64,000 bases of DNA from assembly GCF_002901995.1 (NCBI RefSeq), contig NZ_PPQN01000016.1, positions 60,596 through 124,595 of the forward strand. The letters are read 5' to 3'. Of this stretch, positions 1 to 9,215 are shown in pieces. How positions within the stretch are numbered: position 1 is the first letter of the stretch; the number at the start of each line of letters is the position of its first letter. Below the pieces are notes generated by a model. That model saw only the letters and a program-made list of their open reading frames with translations, was not told the origin of the DNA and ran no database searches. Both the position numbers and the translations under genes were made by a program. The stretch comes from Staphylococcus coagulans. Lineage in GTDB: Bacteria > Bacillota > Bacilli > Staphylococcales > Staphylococcaceae.

Positions 1-1
1 T

Positions 2-712
2 GTCTGTGGAATTAGTGAATCTTATGGTTCAGGCGGCAATCCAAGCCCGATGACCGCATTGGGGGTTTATTACGCAATGAAGCGAACTGCGAAAGAAGCC
101 TTCGGGTCAGACTCATTAAAAGGAAAAACAGTTGCCGTCCAAGGCGTGGGTAATGTTGCTTTTCATATGTGCCAATATTTGCATGATGAAGGAGCACATT
201 TGATCGTCACTGATATTAACGAAGAAGCGGTTCAGAATGCAGTTGAAGCATTTGATGCGCAAGCAGTCGGCATTGATGAAATTTATAGTGTCGATGCAGA
301 TATTTTTGCACCATGTGCCTTAGGTGGCGTGTTGAACGATGAAACGATTCCTTCATTAAAAGCTAAAATGGTTTGTGGTAGCGCCAATAATCAGCTCTTA
401 GAAGAAAATCGTCATGGTCAAATGTTAGAAAAACGCGGCATTATTTATGCACCGGATTTTGTTGTGAATAGTGGCGGCGTCATTAATGTGGCTGATGAAC
501 TGAATGGCTATCATCGTGAGCGGGCTGAGAAAAAAGTGAAAGCTGTCTATGATCAAATGGATAAAATATTTACAATTGCGAAAGAAACGCATGTTTTACC
601 ATTACAAGCGGCGGAGCATTTAGCTGAATCAAGAATCAATACAATGATGCGTGTGCACAGTAAATACTCATCCAAGCCTAACAATCAATTGCGTGATACA
701 CGTACCCATTGA
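2..712 (+). CDS. Leucine dehydrogenase (Glu/Leu/Phe/Val dehydrogenase family), 5'-truncated by window edge
   Basis: Oxidative deamination of branched-chain L-amino acids to 2-oxo acids with NAD+, in the cytoplasm. The reading frame is already open at base 2 (VCGISESYGSGGNPSPMTA), so the substrate-binding N-terminal domain with the catalytic Lys lies upstream of the window. Visible here are the NAD-binding Rossmann part with VQGVGNVAFHMC, a CALGGVLNDETI segment, SANNQL, and VVNSGGVINVADELNGY, all typical of Bacillus-type leucine dehydrogenase. The stop at 710-712 gives a C-terminus of normal family length. Leucine dehydrogenase is favoured over glutamate dehydrogenase because of the short C-terminus and these motifs. 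No neighbour on this side shows an operon partner. Confidence 0.88.
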   Translation, partial: VCGISESYGSGGNPSPMTALGVYYAMKRTAKEAFGSDSLKGKTVAVQGVGNVAFHMCQYLHDEGAHLIVTDINEEAVQNAVEAFDAQAVGIDEIYSVDADIFAPCALGGVLNDETIPSLKAKMVCGSANNQLLEENRHGQMLEKRGIIYAPDFVVNSGGVINVADELNGYHRERAEKKVKAVYDQMDKIFTIAKETHVLPLQAAEHLAESRINTMMRVHSKYSSKPNNQLRDTRTH

Positions 713-883
713 AATGTTTAAACAGCCTGAAACATTAATTTTTGGTCGCACACCCTAACCTTTGAGCTGATTGAGGGAAAACAACCACAGTCGACGAGAT
801 GTTTAAGACGTGTGTAGAAATCGAAAATTTGATGCTTATCTAGCTAAGTTCATACAGTTTTAAATATATAACAGCATAATAGG

Positions 884-935
884 CGCCTTTCAAAGTGGAC
901 ATTGTATAATGAAGACTTCGAAAGGCGTTTTAATA
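884..935 (+). terminator. Probable rho-independent terminator of the leucine dehydrogenase gene
   Basis: CGCCTTTCAAAG (884-895) pairs with CTTCGAAAGGCG (916-927) with one mismatch across a 20-base loop. TTTTAATATTTTTT follows. The loop is long, so moderate confidence. Confidence 0.5.
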
Positions 936-1227
936 TTTTTTGTTCAAAAGCATATTAACCGTGTTTAGTGCTTTAATAATAAGAAAATTCTAAAAATTAT
1001 ATTGAAAAATAAAAAAGGTTACGGTACGCTACAAGAGTATTCAAATGCAGCTAAAAAAAGGTGAATGTTAAAAAAGGAAATGTGTCTGAAATCAGTGGTG
1101 TATCATATAGTACATGACGACGTACACTTATGTCTCCTATCAGATGGCATAATCCTTAATATTACTGTCCATTTCACAACTTAGCCATGTAATACATCTC
1201 ATTAACTCATTTCAGGTGGTAGATAAA
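936..1227. other. Intergenic region with no convincing gene
   Basis: AT-rich spacer before the PTS-like gene. Short open stretches (for example a 34-codon one from about 1079) lack family features. A weak coding look around 1000-1065 (KKGYGTLQEYSNAAKK) could be a gene remnant, but I do not recognise it. Confidence 0.4.
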
Positions 1228-2292
1228 ATGGAAGCAACAGAGAAAAGAATGAACTTTAAACAATTTATGTATAAGGTGTTGAATGGTTTAGCGATTTCAA
1301 TAATTGCAGGACTGATTCCTAATGCTGTATTAGGTGGATTATTTAAGTATTTAAGCCAATATGCAGATATATTTAGCACATTACAATTTGTCGTACTAGG
1401 CATACAATTTGCTTTACCTGTTATGGTCGGTGTACTTATTGCCTTACAATTCAAACTTGATCCTATGAGTACAGCTTTAGTAGGAGCGGCATCTTTTGTA
1501 GGTTCTGGTGCAGCTAAAGTGACTGAAGCCGGGTGGCAAATCGTAGGAATTGGAGATTTAATTAATACGATGATTACCGCTTTAATTGCGGTTCTACTTG
1601 TATTATGGATTGGTGATCGCTTAGGAAGCCTAAATGTAATTTTATTGCCTATTTTAGTCGGAGGTGTACCGGGTCTTATCGGCGTTTTAACCTTACCTTA
1701 TGTCAGTAAAATTACATTAGCAATCGGAAGTTTGGTGAATACTTTTACGACTTTACAGCCAGTTTTAATGGGCGTATTGATTGCGGTTTTATTTTCATTT
1801 ATTATCATTTCACCGATTTCTACGATAGCAGTCGGTCTAGCGATAGGAATTTCTGGATTAGCTGCGGGTTCAGCTGCTATTGGGGTAGCCACAACAGCAA
1901 TCGTGCTGTTTATTGGTACTTTACGTGTCAATAAAATTGGTGTGCCCATTGCGATCTTATTAGGGGGCATGAAGATGATGATTCCTAATACGATTCGCTA
2001 CCCTATCATCTTTTTACCAGTGGGTATTACTGCTGCGATTACAGGAGCTGTAGGCGCACTGCTCGGTATAACTGGAACAAAAGAAACGGCTGGGTTTGGA
2101 ATTGTTGGACTTGTGGGCCCGATTAAAGCATTAGAATTAATGGAAGGTAATCACATAACATCGCTGATGATTGTGATTTTTGTATTTTTTATTATCCCAC
2201 TTGTTGTAGGCTTTATAGTCAATTTATTGCTTTCTAAAGTGTTTAAACTCTACACTTCTGAGATATACAAATTTACAGCGACTGAAAAATAA
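1228..2292 (+). CDS. PTS_EIIC_2-type (PfoR-like) polytopic membrane protein
   Basis: A 354-residue integral membrane protein with about ten hydrophobic segments. It contains ISPISTIAVGLAIGISGLAA (roughly residues 192-211) and GGMKMMIPNTIRYP, as in the PTS_EIIC_2/PfoR family of putative sugar or small-molecule permeases. No IIA or IIB domain or HPr-type phosphorylation motif is fused or adjacent, so phosphotransfer is not shown. The ATG at 1228 is preferred over the GTG at 1216 because AGGTGG at 1214-1219 is correctly spaced only for 1228. It stands alone between two intergenic regions. Two paralogues occur in this window, at 16391 and 21708. The substrate is unknown. Confidence 0.8.
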   Translation: MEATEKRMNFKQFMYKVLNGLAISIIAGLIPNAVLGGLFKYLSQYADIFSTLQFVVLGIQFALPVMVGVLIALQFKLDPMSTALVGAASFVGSGAAKVTEAGWQIVGIGDLINTMITALIAVLLVLWIGDRLGSLNVILLPILVGGVPGLIGVLTLPYVSKITLAIGSLVNTFTTLQPVLMGVLIAVLFSFIIISPISTIAVGLAIGISGLAAGSAAIGVATTAIVLFIGTLRVNKIGVPIAILLGGMKMMIPNTIRYPIIFLPVGITAAITGAVGALLGITGTKETAGFGIVGLVGPIKALELMEGNHITSLMIVIFVFFIIPLVVGFIVNLLLSKVFKLYTSEIYKFTATEK

Positions 2293-2428
2293 CAAGTCGA
2301 GCTTTAAAATTAAAATACTTTATAAGCAGCACGCCATTGTCCACACGTGTTTGTACATACACTTTTAAAAATTGAATTTACAATCATATAAGGTGACATG
2401 TCTTACGCATGATCTTTAAATATAAAAG

Positions 2429-2580
2429 AGGGACATCAATCCCAAAATAAATAGCACTCAGATGATTTTAAATAGAAAATCGTCTGAGTGCTATTTTTTA
2501 TGATAATACTTTTTATTGTATGACTTCGCTTCTGCTTCAATGAAGGCAAATTGAGTTGAGACTTGAGGACCATAAGCATG
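2429..2580 (+). repeat. Modular intergenic repeat, copy 1 (hairpin head plus tail)
   Basis: Starts at GGGACATCAATCCC. The head is a 19-bp stem, 2451-2469 with 2476-2494, around a short loop, followed by a T-run, so it also looks like the terminator of the upstream membrane protein gene. The tail (about 2520-2580) has AATTGAGTTGAGACTTGAGG and ATAAGCATG. Related copies lie at 14554, 24480, 32691 and 41719. The middle modules seen in the longest copies are absent here. Confidence 0.8.
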
Positions 2581-2676
2581 TTTTTCACAGCATAGTTGTA
2601 TGCTTAAAAAATTAAAAATATAAGTCTAGAATTGTGACGAAAATTTATACAAAATAAATCCAAAATATGACATATT

Positions 2677-2690
2677 TTAAAACGCTTACA
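2677..2690 (+). promoter_or_regulatory. Candidate cre (CcpA) site upstream of pflB
   Basis: TTAAAACGCTTACA matches 13 of 14 positions of the consensus TGWAANCGNTNWCA. It sits just upstream of the predicted pflB promoter, which fits catabolite control of fermentation. Inferred from the motif only. Confidence 0.55.
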
Positions 2691-2720
2691 ATTTAAAGTG
2701 ATTTCATCCACAAGTCCTGT

Positions 2721-2746
2721 TATACTGATTGTGAAATGATGAACAA
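2721..2746 (+). promoter_or_regulatory. pflB promoter -10 with overlapping Rex-like operator
   Basis: TATACT at 2721-2726 is a good -10 hexamer. TTGTGAAATGATGAACAA at 2729-2746 matches 15 of 18 positions of the Rex consensus TTGTGAAWWWWTTCACAA. Rex represses anaerobic fermentation genes including pfl in staphylococci when NADH/NAD+ is low. An operator directly after the -10 fits repression by blocking RNA polymerase. Confidence 0.65.
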
Positions 2747-2769
2747 AACCTAATTGGAGGTATGTAACC

Positions 2770-5019
2770 ATGATTAAAGATACGAATACTCGAAGCAATG
2801 CTTGGGAAGGATTTAAAACTGGACGTTGGACTCGCAATGTAGATGTGCGTGAATTTATCCAATTGAACTTCACAGGTTATCAAGGTGACGATAGTTTCTT
2901 AGAAGGACCTACTGAAGCAACTGAAAAATTATGGGATCAAGTGATGGCTTTATCTAAAGAAGAACGTGACCGTGGCGGCATTTGGGATATGGATACAAAA
3001 TTACCATCAACAATTTTATCGCACGATGCAGGTTATTTAGACAAATCGTTAGAACAAATTGTTGGTGTTCAAACTGACAAGCCATTCAAACGTTCAATGC
3101 AACCATTTGGTGGTATCAGAATGGCAAAAGCTGCTTGTGAAGCTTATGGTTATGAATTAGATAAAGAAACAGAACATATTTTCACAGAATATCGTAAAAC
3201 ACATAACCAAGGTGTATTCGATGCTTACTCAAAAGAAATGTTAGCGTGTCGTAAAGCAGGTATTATCACAGGTTTACCAGATGCATATGGACGCGGTCGT
3301 ATTATTGGTGACTATCGTCGTGTCGCATTATATGGTATTGATTTCTTAATGGAAGAAAAACAAAGAGACTTCAATGAATTATCATCAACAATGACTGAAG
3401 ATGTCATCCGTTTAAGAGAAGAAGTATCAGAACAATATCGTTCTTTACAAGAATTAAAACAACTCGGTGAACGTTACGGTTTCGACTTAAGTCGTCCAGC
3501 TGAAAACTTTAAAGAAGCTGTTCAATGGTTATACATGGCTTATCTTGCAGCAATTAAAGAACAAAACGGTGCAGCAATGAGTTTAGGTCGTACTTCAACT
3601 TTCCTTGATATTTATGCTGAACGTGACTTAGAAGCAGGTACAATTACTGAAAAAGAAGTACAAGAAATTATCGACCACTTCATCATGAAATTACGTCTTG
3701 TAAAATTTGCGCGTACACCTGATTACAACGCATTATTCTCTGGTGACCCAACTTGGGTAACAGAATCTATTGGTGGTGTTGGCATTGACGGTCGCCATAT
3801 GGTAACTAAAAACTCATTCCGTTTCTTACATTCATTAGACAACTTAGGACCAGCACCAGAACCAAACTTAACTGTACTTTGGTCAACTCGTTTACCTGAA
3901 AACTTTAAACGTTATTGTACAAAAATGAGTATCAAAACAAGTTCAATTCAATATGAAAATGATGACTTGATGCGTGAAAGCTATGGCGATGACTATGGTA
4001 TTGCATGTTGTGTATCTGCAATGCGTATTGGTAAACAAATGCAATTCTTCGGTGCACGTGCAAACTTAGCTAAAACATTATTATATGCGATTAATGGTGG
4101 TAAAGATGAAAAATCAGGTGCTCAAGTTGCACCAAACTTTGCGCCAATCGAATCAGAAGTTTTAGACTATGATGAAGTTTATCGTCAATTTGATGAAATG
4201 ATGGAATGGCTTGCAGGCGTGTACATTAACTCATTGAATGTTATCCACTACATGCATGATAAATATAGTTATGAACGTATTGAAATGGCACTTCACGATA
4301 CAGATGTACACCGTACAATGGCAACAGGTATTGCAGGTTTATCAGTTGCAGCTGACTCATTATCAGCAATTAAATATGCAGAAGTTCGCCCAGTACGCGA
4401 TGAAAATGGCTTAGTAGTTGACTTTGAAACTAAAGGCGAATTCCCTAAATACGGTAACAACGATCCACGTGTAGATGATATTGCGGTACAACTTGTAGAA
4501 AGCTTTATGAGAAAATTACGTAAACATCACACTTACCGTGATTCAGAACATACAATGAGTGTATTAACAATTACTTCAAACGTTGTTTATGGTAAGAAAA
4601 CAGGTAATACACCAGATGGACGTAAAGCTGGCGAACCATTCGCACCAGGTGCAAACCCAATGCACGGCCGTGATTCAAACGGTGCATTAGCATCATTATC
4701 ATCAGTAGCTAAATTACCTTATGACTGCTGTAAAGACGGTATTTCTAATACATTTAGTATCGTTCCAAAATCATTAGGTAAAGAAGAATACACACAAGAA
4801 CAAAACCTTGTAAGTATCCTTGATGGTTATGCTTTACAACATGGTCACCACTTAAACATCAACGTATTTAACCGTGAAACATTGATTGATGCGATGGAAC
4901 ACCCAGAAGAATACCCACAATTAACTGTTCGTGTATCTGGATATGCTGTAAACTTTATTAAATTAACACGCGAACAACAATTAGACGTTATATCTCGTAC
5001 ATTCCACGAAACAATGTAA
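2770..5019 (+). CDS. pflB: Pyruvate formate-lyase (formate C-acetyltransferase)
   Basis: Converts pyruvate and CoA to acetyl-CoA and formate under anaerobiosis, in the cytoplasm. The protein has 749 residues, the normal family length. The active-site cysteine pair is C413-C414 in GIACCVSAM. The glycyl-radical site is G724 in [10 protein letters not shown] near the C-terminus. The ATG at 2770 follows GGAGG at 2757-2760. The activating enzyme pflA starts 66 bases downstream, so the two form an operon. Codon use is strongly biased towards a few A/T-ending codons, as expected for a highly expressed gene. The upstream region carries cre-like and Rex-like sites. Confidence 0.98.
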   Translation: MIKDTNTRSNAWEGFKTGRWTRNVDVREFIQLNFTGYQGDDSFLEGPTEATEKLWDQVMALSKEERDRGGIWDMDTKLPSTILSHDAGYLDKSLEQIVGVQTDKPFKRSMQPFGGIRMAKAACEAYGYELDKETEHIFTEYRKTHNQGVFDAYSKEMLACRKAGIITGLPDAYGRGRIIGDYRRVALYGIDFLMEEKQRDFNELSSTMTEDVIRLREEVSEQYRSLQELKQLGERYGFDLSRPAENFKEAVQWLYMAYLAAIKEQNGAAMSLGRTSTFLDIYAERDLEAGTITEKEVQEIIDHFIMKLRLVKFARTPDYNALFSGDPTWVTESIGGVGIDGRHMVTKNSFRFLHSLDNLGPAPEPNLTVLWSTRLPENFKRYCTKMSIKTSSIQYENDDLMRESYGDDYGIACCVSAMRIGKQMQFFGARANLAKTLLYAINGGKDEKSGAQVAPNFAPIESEVLDYDEVYRQFDEMMEWLAGVYINSLNVIHYMHDKYSYERIEMALHDTDVHRTMATGIAGLSVAADSLSAIKYAEVRPVRDENGLVVDFETKGEFPKYGNNDPRVDDIAVQLVESFMRKLRKHHTYRDSEHTMSVLTITSNVVYGKKTGNTPDGRKAGEPFAPGANPMHGRDSNGALASLSSVAKLPYDCCKDGISNTFSIVPKSLGKEEYTQEQNLVSILDGYALQHGHHLNINVFNRETLIDAMEHPEEYPQLTVRVSGYAVNFIKLTREQQLDVISRTFHETM

Positions 5020-5085
5020 CGGCAAAGCAATAGGCGTCACAGTCGGAGTGACAGATTTTAAGAGAAGGTAAAATGGGGGAGTACA

Positions 5086-5847
5086 ATGATTAGAGGACAC
5101 ATTCATTCAATTGAAAGTTTAGGAACAGTAGATGGACCAGGTCTACGCTATATCATCTTTACACAAGGTTGCTTATTGAGATGCTTATACTGCCATAATC
5201 CAGACACATGGAAGATTAATGAGCCGTCGCGATCAGCATCACCAGATGAACTTGTGGCTGAAATCACACCGTACCTCCCATATTTTGAAGCATCTGGAGG
5301 CGGCGTTACAGTTAGTGGTGGAGAACCGCTTCTACAGATGCCATTTATAACGGAGCTCTTTAAAAAGCTTCATGCGCACGGCATTCACACTTGTATTGAC
5401 ACATCTTTAGGCTGTGCAAACGATACTGAAGCGTTTAAAAAACATTTTGATCAACTACTCGAGTATACAGACTTGTTGATGGTTGACATAAAACATATTA
5501 ACAATGAAACGCACAAAAGATTAACTGGAAAACCCAATACTCATATATTAAATTATATTCAATATTTAGCTGATAAAGGTCAACCGATATGGATTAGACA
5601 TGTGCTTGTGCCAGGTCTTACTGATACCCCCGAAGACCTTGTAGCACTCGGCGCATTTATAAATAAACTTGGTAATGTCGAGAAGTTTGAGATTTTACCT
5701 TATCATCAGCTTGGTGTGCATAAATGGGAAGCACTTGGTGTTCCTTATGAACTTAATGATGTCGAGCCCCCGACAGATGAAGAAGTTGAAAAAGCATACC
5801 AATACGTTGACTTTAAAGGTGTAACCCCCTTAACACCTATCGGCTAG
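5086..5847 (+). CDS. pflA: Pyruvate formate-lyase activating enzyme (radical SAM)
   Basis: Uses S-adenosylmethionine and a [4Fe-4S] cluster to create the glycyl radical on PflB. The 253-residue protein has the radical-SAM motif C29-x3-C33-x2-C36 within [15 protein letters not shown], and the SAM-binding SGGEPL about 75 residues later. The N-terminal stretch [11 protein letters not shown] is diagnostic of PFL activases. The start follows a GGGGGA ribosome-binding site. It follows pflB in one transcription unit and is closed by the terminator at 5914. Confidence 0.97.
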   Translation: MIRGHIHSIESLGTVDGPGLRYIIFTQGCLLRCLYCHNPDTWKINEPSRSASPDELVAEITPYLPYFEASGGGVTVSGGEPLLQMPFITELFKKLHAHGIHTCIDTSLGCANDTEAFKKHFDQLLEYTDLLMVDIKHINNETHKRLTGKPNTHILNYIQYLADKGQPIWIRHVLVPGLTDTPEDLVALGAFINKLGNVEKFEILPYHQLGVHKWEALGVPYELNDVEPPTDEEVEKAYQYVDFKGVTPLTPIG

Positions 5848-5913
5848 GTAAAACAATAAGACATGGATCTATTCACTCTTTTAGAATCATAATAACCCTT
5901 AAATAATGTTTCG

Positions 5914-5948
5914 AACCGTACACGCCCCTCACGTGTGCGGTTTTTTTT
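5914..5948 (+). terminator. Rho-independent terminator of pflBA
   Basis: AACCGTACACG (5914-5924) pairs with CGTGTGCGGTT (5932-5942), with one G-T pair and a 7-base loop, followed by a run of eight T. Confidence 0.9.
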
Positions 5949-6388
5949 AATGATTAAAAAGGGAAGGGCATTAACGATAGGATGTATAAAAGCCCCTATT
6001 CGTTTCAGTGAGATGAAGGGAGGAATTTAATTGACACGTTTTGTAAACCAATATTATTTTATTTTAGCCTCTTTTTCTTTTTTAACTATTTTCTCTAAAT
6101 ATTAAATTATTCTTTCTTATGTATATTGTAGTTATCTTTTTTAAATTGATTATGGAATACTTTTTAAATAGGGCGCATGATATTAGGAATAAAAACAAGT
6201 GGATGCTATTTTATTGTTTTTCCACTAGCTTTGATTTTATTATTTGCTTTCATGTTGCACATGCTAACTTAATTGTTTGAGAGAAGATGTGATAGATTGT
6301 AAGCACTATTTAATGAGCAGAATCAAAGGCGTGTGTATGAATTGTACTATCATGAAACGTGAGATGATTAGATAGAGGAGGAAACTTT
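5949..6388. other. Intergenic region with nothing recognised
   Basis: About 440 bases of AT-rich sequence between the pflA terminator and the decayed NAD(P)-binding protein gene. I see no open frame with a ribosome-binding site, no repeat copy and no clear hairpin. GAGGAGG at 6376-6382 is the ribosome-binding site of the pseudogene. Confidence 0.5.
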
Positions 6389-7042
6389 ATGATAAAGACG
6401 TTACTTTTAGGTGCCAATGGCGGTGTAGGTCAACATTTAGTGAGAATATTCCAATCCAACGACACGGGTTTTACAACAAGTGTACGTGACCATGCACAAA
6501 AATAAGCGTTAGAAACAAAAAGTATTGCCACCGTTTATATTAATATTGAAAAAGAATCTATCGAATCGTTAACATAGTTGTTTCAAGATTATAGTCAAGT
6601 CATTTTTTCAGTCGGTTCTGGAGGGCGTACAGGGGCAGAAAAACAATCATTGTTGATTTAGATGGTGCTGTCAAAGCGATTAAAACAAGTGAAGCGGCGA
6701 AAGTCGAAAACTTTATCATGGTTTCAACCTACGACTCTCGACGTGAAGCGTTTGATGCGAGTGGAGATTTAAAACCTTATACTATCGCAAAACATTATGA
6801 CGATGACTATTTAAGACGAAGTGCACTAACAGCGACTATATCCAGGTGCGTTAACAAATGATTCGGGTACAGGGGAAATCCGTGCTGCGCAATATTTTGA
6901 TCAACCGAATGATCGAAAAATTCCACGAGAGGATGTTGCTGCGGTTTTATATGAAGTGGCTGCTCAAACCAAATATCACGGTAAAGAATTTCAAATTTTA
7001 ACAGGGAAAGTGCCGATTGTTGATGCGTTATCTACAATATAA
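6389..7042 (+). pseudogene. Decayed NAD(P)-binding (NmrA/SDR-like) oxidoreductase gene
   Basis: The reading begins at ATG 6389 behind GAGGAGG and starts MIKTLLLGANGGVGQHLVR, a Rossmann nucleotide-binding motif of atypical SDR/NmrA proteins. It is broken by in-frame TAA at 6503 and TAG at 6575. Near 6640 a missing base in an A-run shifts the frame: read one frame over it continues TIIVDLDGAVKAIKTSEAAK. Near 6840 a few bases are missing before PGALTNDSGTG. The remainder reads to the stop at 7042 and includes IPREDVAAVLYEV, usual in this family. An intact version would have about 215-220 residues. Four separate lesions make sequencing error an unlikely explanation for all of them. Confidence 0.85.
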
Positions 7043-7259
7043 ATGACTATTTTACAGTTAAAATAGCATTACCCGTCTACTTTATAAATATACAAAGCAT
7101 TCAGCTTTTAGAACAGTAATGTCTCTGTTGATGTTGAGATGTTATTATTCTATTTTTATATAAATGATCTACTCTATATAAATTTATATTTGTTTCAAAT
7201 ATGAAAATTTGTGTACATTATTATAAATAATGAAAGAATACAAATTCTAAAAATACATG

Positions 7260-7289
7260 TTGACAAAAAATTCAGAAAAATACAATAAT
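7260..7289 (+). promoter_or_regulatory. Promoter with CodY-like box upstream of oppA
   Basis: TTGACA at 7260-7265 is a perfect -35 hexamer. TACAAT (7281) or AATAAT (7284) can serve as -10. The spacer holds AAAATTCAGAAAAAT (7267-7281), matching 12 of 15 positions of the CodY consensus AATTTTCWGAAAATT. CodY control of peptide uptake is well known in Firmicutes. The site assignment here is inference. Confidence 0.5.
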
Positions 7290-7335
7290 AGTAAGGAAAA
7301 GATAATTCAATGATTATATTTAAGGGGGAACGCCA

Positions 7336-9057
7336 ATGAAAAAGGCTTATCGTTATGTATTGTTTTTAGCATTGAGTGTAGTTTTAGTTTTGTCAGCTTG
7401 TGGAAAAAGTGGAGATACTGCTAAAAATGATAGTAGCAAAACTGAAAAAAGTGATGCTAAGGGAGGAACTTTGAATGTGGGGATTGCTGAACCGCCAGAA
7501 GGAAACTTCCAATCTATTTTTTCAAGTTCTACAGGTGATTCAGGTGTTATTGATTATTTTAATGATTCATTGATTGAATTGGATGACAATTTACAAATTA
7601 AACCTAAAATTTTGTCATGGGAAAAGCATAAAGATGATGATCTAACGTATACATTCAAATTGAAAAAAGGGATTAAGTGGCAAGACGGTAATCCGCTCAC
7701 AATTAATGACTGGATTTTCACTTTAGAAACGATTGCAGATCCTGATTATGATGGACCAAGATATAGCGGTGTAGACGTTATTAAAGGGGCAGAGGAAAAG
7801 CATAAAGGCCAAGCGCAAAACATCAGTGGTATTAAAAAGATTGACGATTATACTGCAGAAGTTACGTTCAAAGCACATAAAGCGAACAACTTGTTAGAGT
7901 TATGGACATCTGCACCAATCAGTGAAAAAATCTTTAAAGATATTCCGGTGAAGGATATGGCGAAATCTGATGCTGTGCGTAAACATCCAATTGGTATTGG
8001 ACCATTTAAAGTTAAAAATATTGTTGATGGGGAGTCAGTAGAGTTAGTTAAAAATAAAGATTACTGGCAAGGTGAACCGAAAATTGACAAGATTAATTTA
8101 CGTGTTGTAGAACAGACATCTATGACACAAGCACTTGAAAAAGGGGATATTGATATGGCTTCAATTACGCCTCCTATTGCCAAAGAAATTAAAGACAGTG
8201 GTTCAGATAACTTGAAGTTGTTAGAAGCACCGTCAACATCATATACAATTATTGGTTTTGTTTTAAATGATTATGACAAGAAAAGTCGGAAAATTGGAAA
8301 AGAAAGACCGAAATATCAAAATAAACAATTGCGTCAAGCGATGGCGTACGCGATTAATCGTAAAGAATGGATTGACGCATTTTATTATGGATATGGTAAA
8401 CCATTAAATGGTCTCATTCCATCAGCACATTGGAGTGGTGCTAAAAAAGGTGATGTACACGAATACGATCACAACGTTAAGAAAGCGAAAAAATTATTAG
8501 ATGACGCAGGTTATAAGGATAAAGATGGTGACGGCTGGCGTGAAGATCCAGATGGCAAGCCATTTGTAGTTAACTTAAAACATTATGCCGGCTCTAACCC
8601 TACATTTGAACCGCGTTCAGCAGCGATTAAAGGTTATTGGGAAAAGGTAGGACTTAAAACGAAAGTTGAAATGGAAGAGTTTGGTAAGTATGCAACAGAT
8701 TTAGAAAATACTTCAAAAGATATGGAAGTTTACTTCCGAACATGGCAACAAGGTGCGGATCCAGATCCATCAGACTTATATAAATCAACAGCGTTATGGA
8801 ATGAATCACGCTATAACAATCCAAAAGCGGATAAGCTGTTAAGTGAAGCGGTAGATTCAAAAGTCGTTGGAGATAGTAATAAAAAGCGTAAAGAAAAATA
8901 TCTAGAATGGCAAAAAATTATGGCTGAAGATGTACCTGTTATTCCAATCGTTGAATTAAAAGATGTGACAGTTGTGAATAACAGAGTGAAAAACTTTGAA
9001 GTATCATTGAAGGGATCGAACCCTATTTACCAATGGGCAGTTGAAGATAAAAAATAA
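7336..9057 (+). CDS. oppA: Oligopeptide ABC transporter substrate-binding lipoprotein
   Basis: A 573-residue extracytoplasmic binding protein of the SBP_bac_5 (OppA/DppA) family. The signal peptide ends in a lipobox LSAC, giving lipid attachment at Cys22. After a Lys/Ser/Asp-rich linker the domain starts GGTLNVGIAEPPEGN. Typical family segments include FKLKKGIKWQDG, PIGIGPFKV and AMAYAINRKEW. Start ATG 7336 follows AGGGGGAA. It heads the gene order A-D-F-B-C. A hairpin after it probably lets oppA mRNA exceed that of the membrane genes. Peptides are the likeliest ligand; a metal-chelate or nickel ligand is not excluded. Confidence 0.9.
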   Translation: MKKAYRYVLFLALSVVLVLSACGKSGDTAKNDSSKTEKSDAKGGTLNVGIAEPPEGNFQSIFSSSTGDSGVIDYFNDSLIELDDNLQIKPKILSWEKHKDDDLTYTFKLKKGIKWQDGNPLTINDWIFTLETIADPDYDGPRYSGVDVIKGAEEKHKGQAQNISGIKKIDDYTAEVTFKAHKANNLLELWTSAPISEKIFKDIPVKDMAKSDAVRKHPIGIGPFKVKNIVDGESVELVKNKDYWQGEPKIDKINLRVVEQTSMTQALEKGDIDMASITPPIAKEIKDSGSDNLKLLEAPSTSYTIIGFVLNDYDKKSRKIGKERPKYQNKQLRQAMAYAINRKEWIDAFYYGYGKPLNGLIPSAHWSGAKKGDVHEYDHNVKKAKKLLDDAGYKDKDGDGWREDPDGKPFVVNLKHYAGSNPTFEPRSAAIKGYWEKVGLKTKVEMEEFGKYATDLENTSKDMEVYFRTWQQGADPDPSDLYKSTALWNESRYNNPKADKLLSEAVDSKVVGDSNKKRKEKYLEWQKIMAEDVPVIPIVELKDVTVVNNRVKNFEVSLKGSNPIYQWAVEDKK

Positions 9058-9083
9058 GAGTCAACTGTTAAGATGATGATTTA

Positions 9084-9122
9084 AAAGGGATGGGGTTGAT
9101 GTATAACAACCCTGTCCTTTTC
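9084..9122 (+). terminator. Hairpin between oppA and oppD (attenuator or processing site)
   Basis: AAAAGGGATGGGGTTG (9085-9098) pairs imperfectly with CAACCCTGTCCTTTT (9108-9121), with TTTTCTTAAT following. It lies inside an apparent operon, so it more likely reduces read-through or protects the oppA transcript than stops it fully. Confidence 0.6.
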
Positions 9123-9215
9123 TTAATATAAAAATACGATTGTTATCATCAAAAAATTGGGCATATATTATTTTTAATTTTAAGACGTTTTATACGCGCA
9201 TAGAGGGGTGGAAAA

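Noticed and set aside
1079..1183. 34-codon open frame before the first PTS-like gene
   Set aside because: A few A and G bases precede it, but composition and content do not look coding; no family signal.
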